DNA of 12,606 bases. It comes from Methanobacteriota archaeon. GTDB lineage: Archaea > Methanobacteriota > Methanobacteria > Methanobacteriales > Methanobacteriaceae. Shown one piece after another: positions 5,970-11,327 of the stretch; position 1 is the first letter of the stretch; each line of letters starts with the position of its first letter. The translations under genes were made by a program, and so were the position numbers. Under the pieces are notes generated by a model that saw nothing but the letters and a program-made list of their open reading frames with translations, did not search any database and had not been told where the DNA came from. The stretch is taken from NCBI GenBank assembly GCA_023430285.1, contig JAEZAV010000194.1:1-12606 (forward strand), read 5' to 3'.

Positions 5970-6626
5970 ATGATTTCTAGTGACGTCACAGGATTAATAC
6001 TGGTTTACAGTTACGTTGCTTTGATACTGATAGTGTCTGAAAAAGTATTGAGTAAGTACACCACCTTCAGCAGGAAATTCTTGCATATCATGGTGGGAAA
6101 CGTGATATTCATACTTCCATTCTTCACAGATCAGTTTGTGATAACATTTCTTGCAGCAGCCCCCTTCGTGGTTCTGACATTTTTGATAAGCCCATATTCT
6201 CCTGTGAAAATTAATGACAAGATTTCAAGCTCAGGTCATGGTATGGGACTTGTTTACTACGCAATATCCTGGACTGTGTTGGCATTCTTCTTCTATGACC
6301 AACCATGGATCATTGCTGTGGGAATTGCAGCCATGTCATATGGAGATGGGTTTGCAGCTTTGATTGGTGAAAGGTATGGTAAACATAAATTTAAGATTTC
6401 AAGCGACACCAAGAGTGTGGAAGGATCCCTCGGAATGTTTCTTGTACTCATGGCTAGCTTGTTAGTTGTTTTGATCTACTTCAATGTCACCGTACCAAGT
6501 CTTTTTGTGATACCTTGTGTGGCAATCACCGCCACAATATTTGAAGCAGTTACACCTAAAGGATTGGATAATTTAACTGCATGTTTTGCAGCGGTGGGAG
6601 TATATATTTTAACCACCACCTTGTAA
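5970..6626 (+). CDS. Membrane prenol kinase of the dolichol/phytol kinase family
   Basis: Integral membrane protein of 218 residues in the family of dolichol kinase (Sec59), phytol kinase (VTE5) and diacylglycerol kinase Dgk1, which use CTP (or another nucleotide) to phosphorylate a lipid alcohol. Seven or so hydrophobic helices fill most of its length. The family signatures are present: RKFLHI (35-40) near the second helix, and GDGFAALIGERYG (125-137) followed by KSVEGS (148-153). The lipid substrate cannot be read from sequence; an isoprenoid alcohol is likely in an archaeon. It is less likely to be a true phosphatidate cytidylyltransferase. The ATG at 5970 is the first in frame after a stop at 5949-5951. 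It is followed after 23 bases by a P-loop kinase, probably one operon. Confidence 0.82.
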   Translation: MISSDVTGLILVYSYVALILIVSEKVLSKYTTFSRKFLHIMVGNVIFILPFFTDQFVITFLAAAPFVVLTFLISPYSPVKINDKISSSGHGMGLVYYAISWTVLAFFFYDQPWIIAVGIAAMSYGDGFAALIGERYGKHKFKISSDTKSVEGSLGMFLVLMASLLVVLIYFNVTVPSLFVIPCVAITATIFEAVTPKGLDNLTACFAAVGVYILTTTL

Positions 6627-6649
6627 TTTTTATAATATGGAGAATTTTT

Positions 6650-7228
6650 ATGCGTTTCATAGTGGTTGATGGTTTAGATGGTTCAGGAAAGGACACACAA
6701 GCAAAACTGATAGCTGAAAAATATCTTGCAAATGGTGAATCCGTGATCATACGTTCCCATCCCTCGGAAGATAATCCCTACGGAATAATGGCTAAAAAAG
6801 CACTCTTAGGTCATGGTAAACTTGATCATATTATGGCATCTGTTTACTACGCCTTAGATGTCATCCGATCTGTTCGGGTATACAAAAAAAGTGCAGATAA
6901 TGTTATAATGGTACGTTACCTCATGGGTGTGGCTTACTTGCCAATGCCCATCGCTAGTTTGTTGTACAAATTTTTCATCACAGTACTTCCTACATCGGAA
7001 TACATGTTCTTCCTTGATGTTGAACCCTCAGTACTGATGGAAAGGTTATCATTGCGAAGTGAAAAGGAAATGTTCGAAAATCCAAAGGATCTAACGAAAG
7101 TTCGAAAAAAAGCATTGAGATTAACTGAAGGCTGGCACATCATAGAAAATGGACAGTCCCTAGAGGATTCCCAGAAAAAAATAGCTGAAATTTTAGATGA
7201 CTTGGATAAAAAAAACCAGTCCCCTTAA
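6650..7228 (+). CDS. Diverged thymidylate-kinase-like P-loop kinase
   Basis: A 192-residue soluble kinase of the thymidylate kinase fold. The start is the ATG at 6650, with TGGAG at 6638-6642 seven bases away; an earlier TTG in frame would add an unlikely hydrophobic tail overlapping the previous gene. Visible: P-loop DGLDGSGKDTQ (G8, K14), in which the residue after the lysine is Asp instead of Ser/Thr, and a FLDVEPSVLMERL core strand (121-133). The family DR[YHS] motif is replaced by VRY (88-90), so the usual aspartate is missing. The ARD-type LID and nucleotide-base contacts are not clear. A canonical tmk exists at 3946-4521, so this copy may use another substrate. Its position right behind a prenol kinase suggests a lipid phosphate. 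That is inference. Confidence 0.8.
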   Translation: MRFIVVDGLDGSGKDTQAKLIAEKYLANGESVIIRSHPSEDNPYGIMAKKALLGHGKLDHIMASVYYALDVIRSVRVYKKSADNVIMVRYLMGVAYLPMPIASLLYKFFITVLPTSEYMFFLDVEPSVLMERLSLRSEKEMFENPKDLTKVRKKALRLTEGWHIIENGQSLEDSQKKIAEILDDLDKKNQSP

Positions 7229-7277
7229 GGAAATTTGAAGTAGTGAATTTAATTGTTTTAATCCCCATCCAGGACCA

Positions 7278-7296
7278 AATATTATAAAAAAATATT
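7278..7296 (-). terminator. AT hairpin and T7 run after the HD-domain gene
   Basis: Two AATATT copies (7278-7283 and 7291-7296) can pair around a seven-base loop. On the minus strand T7 (7292-7286) begins immediately after the HD-gene stop codon. It serves as a plausible terminator for that gene and may also catch transcripts of the convergent kinase operon. Confidence 0.35.
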
Positions 7297-8185
7297 AGTT
7301 TAGGGATTTTTTGACTTTAGCATCCAAGTTATCAGCATAATGGAGTACAAGTGCCTCTGGTGTTTTCGGATTAACTGAAGAGCCCCATCCTAAATTAACA
7401 TCACCATGATGACTCAAGATCATGTGTAATATTTTAAGGGCCAGATCCCTGGGGGTTTCAAGGGAATTTAACTTTTCTTGAACCATTTCACACGATAGGT
7501 ATATGTGATCCAACATGTTGCCTTCGTAAGAGTATCCTATAATTCCATTGCCGTAGGTGTAGGTTTTCATTTTACCTAGATCATGCAAAAGAACACCGGC
7601 GTATAGAAGTTCACAATCCAGATCTGGGAACAGTTCCGTTGTTGTCTTGCAAAGCCTTAACACTTCAACTGTATGATCCAACAAACCGCCTTCATAATTA
7701 TGATGATGTACTATTGCTGCAGGAGCCCTTGAAAATTGTTCTACGAATTCTTCATCCGAAAAAAAGGAGTTTAAAAGGTTTTTTAGGTCTTGGTTGTTCA
7801 TATCATCTATTGTTGTGGTTATTAGTTTGAGGGATTCCTTCACATCATTTTCTGAAACTCTTACAAAGTCTTCCTTTTGATAATCTGATTCATCAAGCTC
7901 GGTAATACTGTTTATCACCATATTAAATCTTCCGGAACCACTGGGAAATTCGTTTATTCTGCCTTTTATCAGACAGATACTGCCCACATTAATTTTGTTG
8001 TAAATTTCTTCAACATCCTGAAATATTCTTCCATCAAATTGACCTGTTTTATCAGTTAAAGTCACATCTAGATATTGATTTCCACTTGCAGATGTTTTGA
8101 TTAACTTGTCTGAAACTGCAAATTTTGTTCTGACAGACCTGGCGACATTCAAATTTTTTATGAAATCTTCTTCATTTTTAGGCAT
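7295..8185 (-). CDS. OB-fold plus HD-domain phosphohydrolase (YhaM-type 3'-5' exoribonuclease family)
   Basis: A 296-residue protein with an N-terminal OB-fold nucleic-acid-binding domain (about residues 15-97, including YLDVTLTDKTGQFDGRIF) and a metal-dependent HD domain (about 155-290). HD residues seen: VHHHNYEGGLLDHT (159-172), HDLGK (201-205), SHHGD (258-262) and D285 in YADNLDAK. The same architecture occurs in Bacillus YhaM, a 3'-5' exoribonuclease of about 314 residues; nuclease activity here is by homology. I chose the ATG at 8185, preceded by a weak GGAAG-type site; a TTG at 8230 lacks a ribosome-binding site. Upstream on this strand an AT-rich box (8229-8242) could give a leader of about 25 nt. 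It is divergent from the MFS gene. Confidence 0.85.
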   Translation of the reverse strand: MPKNEEDFIKNLNVARSVRTKFAVSDKLIKTSASGNQYLDVTLTDKTGQFDGRIFQDVEEIYNKINVGSICLIKGRINEFPSGSGRFNMVINSITELDESDYQKEDFVRVSENDVKESLKLITTTIDDMNNQDLKNLLNSFFSDEEFVEQFSRAPAAIVHHHNYEGGLLDHTVEVLRLCKTTTELFPDLDCELLYAGVLLHDLGKMKTYTYGNGIIGYSYEGNMLDHIYLSCEMVQEKLNSLETPRDLALKILHMILSHHGDVNLGWGSSVNPKTPEALVLHYADNLDAKVKKSLN

Positions 8186-8260
8186 TTTTAAACTTCCCTT
8201 CCAAGATTTGGATATTATTGTTTCTTTCAAATTATTTATTACTTTTCAATCATGTTTCTA

Positions 8261-8286
8261 TTTTTCAGAAAATATTATCTGAAAAA
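8261..8286. promoter_or_regulatory. Inverted repeat in the divergent promoter region (candidate operator)
   Basis: TTTTTCAGA (8261-8269) and TCTGAAAAA (8278-8286) are perfect 9-bp inverted arms around an eight-base AT spacer, 26 bases in all. It sits about 75 bases upstream of the HD-gene ATG and about 15 bases upstream of a TATA-like ATTTATATC (8301-8309) for the exporter. Such a dyad fits a dimeric regulator that could act on both genes. No regulator gene is adjacent. A transcript hairpin is the alternative reading. Confidence 0.4.
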
Positions 8287-8300
8287 AAGCCAATATAATT

Positions 8301-8309
8301 ATTTATATC
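8301..8309 (+). promoter_or_regulatory. TATA-like box for the MFS exporter
   Basis: ATTTATATC is close to the archaeal TATA consensus. A start near 8331 would leave a leader of roughly 70 nt before the exporter gene. A second weaker box, AATAAATTT at 8363-8371, could place the start much nearer the gene. Confidence 0.4.
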
Positions 8310-8402
8310 TCCTTTAATCCCCTGATTTGAGGAACATACTAATAGTAAAATCAAACGATCTGAATAAATTTTTTGTTCTGTATTTAATTGAGGGTGCAGT
8401 TT

Positions 8403-9938
8403 TTGGCTGAGAAAATGGATAAGGGTTGGATTACTTTAATTATTGTTACACTATCTATTTTCACAATTGTGATTGATAAAACCTTCATGAACGTTGCAAT
8501 ATCCTCCCTTATTCATGATCTTCACACAACCATTGGAACTGTTCAAATAATCATTGCAACTTACTCACTTACAATGGCCAGTTTAATGCTTGTAGGTGGT
8601 CGAATACAAAATATTCTGGGGCGTAAACGTACCTTTTTAATAGGAGCTGTAATTTATGGTGTTGGAACCATAGTTGCAGCCTTGAGCATTAACAGCACCA
8701 TGTTGCTATTGGGATGGTCAATTATGGAAGGTGTTGGAGCTGCTTTAATGATGCCCGCCACCACATCCATCATTTCTGGAACTTATGAAGGTGAAAAAAG
8801 AGCATTTGCACTTGGAATAACAAGTTCAATGGCATCAGGAGCAGGGACTGTGGGTCCAATAATTGGGGGTTTTTTAACCACATTTTACAGCTGGAGATAT
8901 GCATTTGGATTGGAACTCATTATTATTATGGTGATAATAATTTTCTCCGGCGAAATTTCTGTTTTTCCCCCAGATATGGACTGGTCACAACTCAATATTG
9001 TGGGTGCTGTGAACTCTGCAGTTGGTATATTCTTGTTCGTGCTGGGTATTTTAGTTCTCAACGATCCCAATAATTGGAACTTGGCATTTATCCTGATTAG
9101 TTTTGGAATTTTGCTCATGATAATTTTCTATTTGAACCAGAGAAGTAGAATAAATAAAAATCAAACACCCCTTGTAGATGTTAGTTTGTTTAAAAATCGT
9201 GGTTTCAGTTTGGCAAACATTACACGTTTCATCATGAACTTCACAATAGGAGGTGTTCTGTTTATCATTCCAGTCTATGTCCAGTCTGATCTGGGTGCAA
9301 ATCCACTTACCACAGGTTTGACTCTGATTCCCATGAGTGTAGCTATTTTTGTCATGTCTTCCATGGCTGGAAAGTTGTCAAAAAAAATACAGCCAAGATA
9401 TATTCTGGCAATTGGTGCTCTGGCCGCCATTAGTGGAAGTGTTTACCTGACATTGATTTTCAATCCCTACACCACCATCGTTGATATGGTTCCAGGGATA
9501 TTTATGTTGGGTGTGGGTATGGGAATTGTTTTTCCTCATTCTGCCAACGAAATATTCTTTGCTGCAAGGAAGGAACAGCAGCCCGATGCATCAGGAATTA
9601 TGAATACTGGTATCAATTTAGGTTCATCCCTTGGAACTGCTATTCTCGGACTCATACTGATTTTAGGAGGTTTCAGTAGTGTTGGTTTGGCAGCAAACAC
9701 AGGACAATCTACAGGTGTTCAGGACAATATTCTGGGTGTGCATGAGCTAGTTGATAAATTTGATCATCAAAGTTATCCAACTGAAAATATGCCTGTAGAT
9801 ATTCAAAAGGTTAACACCATGAAAACTGCGTTTAATCTAATAACCGTTGTACTTTTAGTCAGTTTGATTATCTCACTCTTCATACCACGGCATAAAACTA
9901 AAAAAGAACAAGGTGGTTGTGTAAGTTCAAATATTTGA
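8403..9938 (+). CDS. MFS multidrug-type exporter, DHA2 (14-helix) family
   Basis: Inner-membrane drug:proton antiporter of the EmrB/QacA type, about 511 residues, full length for the family. Seen: first helix with an embedded Asp (D25 in FTIVIDKTFMNVAIS), motif A GGRIQNILGRKR (65-76) in the loop between helices 2 and 3, and the export-type motif C around SGAGTVGPIIGG (145-156). Hydrophobic segments total about fourteen. A hydrophilic outside loop of about 60 residues precedes the last helix, and a basic tail ends the protein. I favour the TTG at 8403, six bases after GAGGGTG (8390-8396); the ATG at 8415 is an alternative that removes four residues. No regulator gene is next to it, but a palindrome lies in its promoter region. 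Substrate is unknown. The stop codon is one base from that of the convergent trmO. Confidence 0.88.
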   Translation: MAEKMDKGWITLIIVTLSIFTIVIDKTFMNVAISSLIHDLHTTIGTVQIIIATYSLTMASLMLVGGRIQNILGRKRTFLIGAVIYGVGTIVAALSINSTMLLLGWSIMEGVGAALMMPATTSIISGTYEGEKRAFALGITSSMASGAGTVGPIIGGFLTTFYSWRYAFGLELIIIMVIIIFSGEISVFPPDMDWSQLNIVGAVNSAVGIFLFVLGILVLNDPNNWNLAFILISFGILLMIIFYLNQRSRINKNQTPLVDVSLFKNRGFSLANITRFIMNFTIGGVLFIIPVYVQSDLGANPLTTGLTLIPMSVAIFVMSSMAGKLSKKIQPRYILAIGALAAISGSVYLTLIFNPYTTIVDMVPGIFMLGVGMGIVFPHSANEIFFAARKEQQPDASGIMNTGINLGSSLGTAILGLILILGGFSSVGLAANTGQSTGVQDNILGVHELVDKFDHQSYPTENMPVDIQKVNTMKTAFNLITVVLLVSLIISLFIPRHKTKKEQGGCVSSNI

Positions 9939-9939
9939 T

Positions 9940-10344
9940 TTAGTCAGGTTTATCTATTTCCTGCCAATATGGTTTGATGTCCAGTAGTGGTGAACCATCC
10001 CATGCATCCAGCCATCGAACAGTGATCTGGTTATCCTCAATATCCACAACTTCCACCAAACAAAAGCCGATGGGATTAGGTCTTACAGGAGCCCTGGTAG
10101 AAAAAACACCCCTTTCCTCTGTTTTTCCATGGGGCACAACCTTCAACTTGTTTCGAACAGCATGATCCTGCCAGTAAAATATCATGTAATGACTGTGTAG
10201 ATCTATGCCTTCCAATCCTTCCATGTATTTTTTGTAGACAATCAAAACGCTTGTTTCATTTGAATAGCGACCCTGTCGTGGAGAATTATTTTTGTCTGTG
10301 TATGGGGAACTGATAATTCCAATGGGTTCAAGTTTTATATCCAT
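9940..10344 (-). CDS. trmO: tRNA (adenine-N6) methyltransferase TrmO family
   Basis: SAM-dependent enzyme of the TrmO (YaeB/TsaA, UPF0066) family. In E. coli it methylates the N6 of t6A37 in tRNA-Thr to give m6t6A. It is 134 residues, the single-domain beta-barrel form without the C-terminal extension of the E. coli protein. Signature seen: GVFSTRAPVRPNPIG (79-93), then LDAWDGSPLLDIKPY (112-126), plus the N-terminal IGIISSPYTDK stretch. The ATG has GAAGGTG at 10351-10357, six bases upstream. It starts 11 bases after the UbiA-family gene and is probably co-transcribed with it. The archaeal tRNA target is not proven from sequence. Confidence 0.92.
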   Translation of the reverse strand: MDIKLEPIGIISSPYTDKNNSPRQGRYSNETSVLIVYKKYMEGLEGIDLHSHYMIFYWQDHAVRNKLKVVPHGKTEERGVFSTRAPVRPNPIGFCLVEVVDIEDNQITVRWLDAWDGSPLLDIKPYWQEIDKPD

Positions 10345-10355
10345 ATCTTACACCT

Positions 10356-11198
10356 TCATATATGCAGCAAACTCGTTATCAACGGTGATCCCAGGGCAAA
10401 TGCCATAAAAACTATTCCCATTCCTATTTTAATTTGTTTAGAAACTTTCTGGGTATTTTCAACAGATTGATCCCTTAATATAGAAATTGCACAGGATATG
10501 AACAGATAAATTGCAAACAACATCACTATGAGAAAGATGATGTTAAAAATTCCGATGAAGTAGAGGATTGGACTGGTTAAACTGGCAATTAACATGAAAG
10601 CAGCTGCCAGTATGGAAGATTTTCGCATACCATACTTGATTGGAAATGTGGAAGCTCCTTCAACACTGTCCCCCTCAACATCCTCCATGTCCTTGACTAT
10701 TTCCCTGGCCATGGTCATTAAAAATGCATAAACTCCTAGGATAATTGATAGTTGCACTGCGTTTAGAACAACTCCTCCAAAAACAAAACATAATCCAGTT
10801 AAAAATGCGATGCTTAAGTTTCCAACTAGACATGATGTTTTAAGTCTTTTAGCATAAAGATACATGAGAATTGCGCTTAATACAACGATCATTCCAGGTA
10901 TAATTCCAATAATAAATGCCATGATGCTTGCTAATACAAATAGGGAGACTGAATAGATTATTGCTGTTTTCAAAGATATTCTGCCCGAGGGTATTGGTCT
11001 TTCTGGTTTGTTTATGGCATCAATTTTATGATCGAAGTAATCATTGATGGCATTTCCAGCCCCTGTGAATATGAAAACAATGACACATGCCACAATTACG
11101 GCTATGGTGAAGTTTCCACTGATCAATGCCACAAGTAATACTGCTACAACCCCCATTAGGGCGTTGAAAGGTCTTAAAATTTCTAAATATGCATTCAT
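10356..11198 (-). CDS. Digeranylgeranylglyceryl phosphate synthase (UbiA prenyltransferase family)
   Basis: Membrane prenyltransferase that adds the second geranylgeranyl chain to geranylgeranylglyceryl phosphate, using geranylgeranyl diphosphate, to make the archaeal diether lipid core. It is 280 residues with about eight or nine hydrophobic helices. Both diphosphate-Mg2+ motifs are present: NDYFDHKID (52-60), followed by the archaeal NKPERPIPSG (63-72), and DMEDVEGD (170-177). The combination with NKPERPIPSG supports the lipid enzyme over a quinone enzyme, fitting a methanogen that lacks quinones. The ATG at 11198 has a modest GGTG eight bases upstream; a TATA-like TTTATAAA (11264-11271, minus strand) would give a leader near 43 nt. 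trmO follows after 11 bases. Confidence 0.92.
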   Translation of the reverse strand: MNAYLEILRPFNALMGVVAVLLVALISGNFTIAVIVACVIVFIFTGAGNAINDYFDHKIDAINKPERPIPSGRISLKTAIIYSVSLFVLASIMAFIIGIIPGMIVVLSAILMYLYAKRLKTSCLVGNLSIAFLTGLCFVFGGVVLNAVQLSIILGVYAFLMTMAREIVKDMEDVEGDSVEGASTFPIKYGMRKSSILAAAFMLIASLTSPILYFIGIFNIIFLIVMLFAIYLFISCAISILRDQSVENTQKVSKQIKIGMGIVFMAFALGSPLITSLLHI

Positions 11199-11263
11199 TA
11201 TTTACACCATTTCTTCTACTATTTCTATTCTGTTGTTGAACCCTGCTTTTATCATTATGCATT

Positions 11264-11271
11264 TTTATAAA
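11264..11271 (-). promoter_or_regulatory. TATA-like box for the lipid synthase/trmO operon
   Basis: TTTATAAA, with a predicted start near 11241 and a leader of about 43 nt on the minus strand. It is paired back-to-back with the TTTATATAAA of the divergent U32 gene, 28 bases away. Confidence 0.4.
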
Positions 11272-11299
11272 TAATCCAATAAATTTTAAGGACAAGCAG

Positions 11300-11310
11300 T
11301 TTATATAAAA
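11300..11310 (+). promoter_or_regulatory. Strong TATA box for the U32-family gene
   Basis: TTTATATAAAA is a near-perfect archaeal TATA box. Its centre is about 24 bases before the ATG at 11328, so the start site would be within a few bases of the ATG. A GAGG at 11314-11317 looks like a ribosome-binding site but may fall outside the transcript. Confidence 0.55.
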
Positions 11311-11327
11311 ATAGAGGAAAGGATCAC

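Noticed and set aside
6581..6649. Hydrophobic N-terminal extension of the second kinase, overlapping the prenol kinase
   Set aside because: The extension is translated from the end of the previous gene in another frame. The ATG at 6650 has its own ribosome-binding site and fits the family.
8186..8230. Fifteen extra residues on the HD-domain protein from a TTG
   Set aside because: No ribosome-binding site precedes the TTG and the AT-rich promoter-like box overlaps it.
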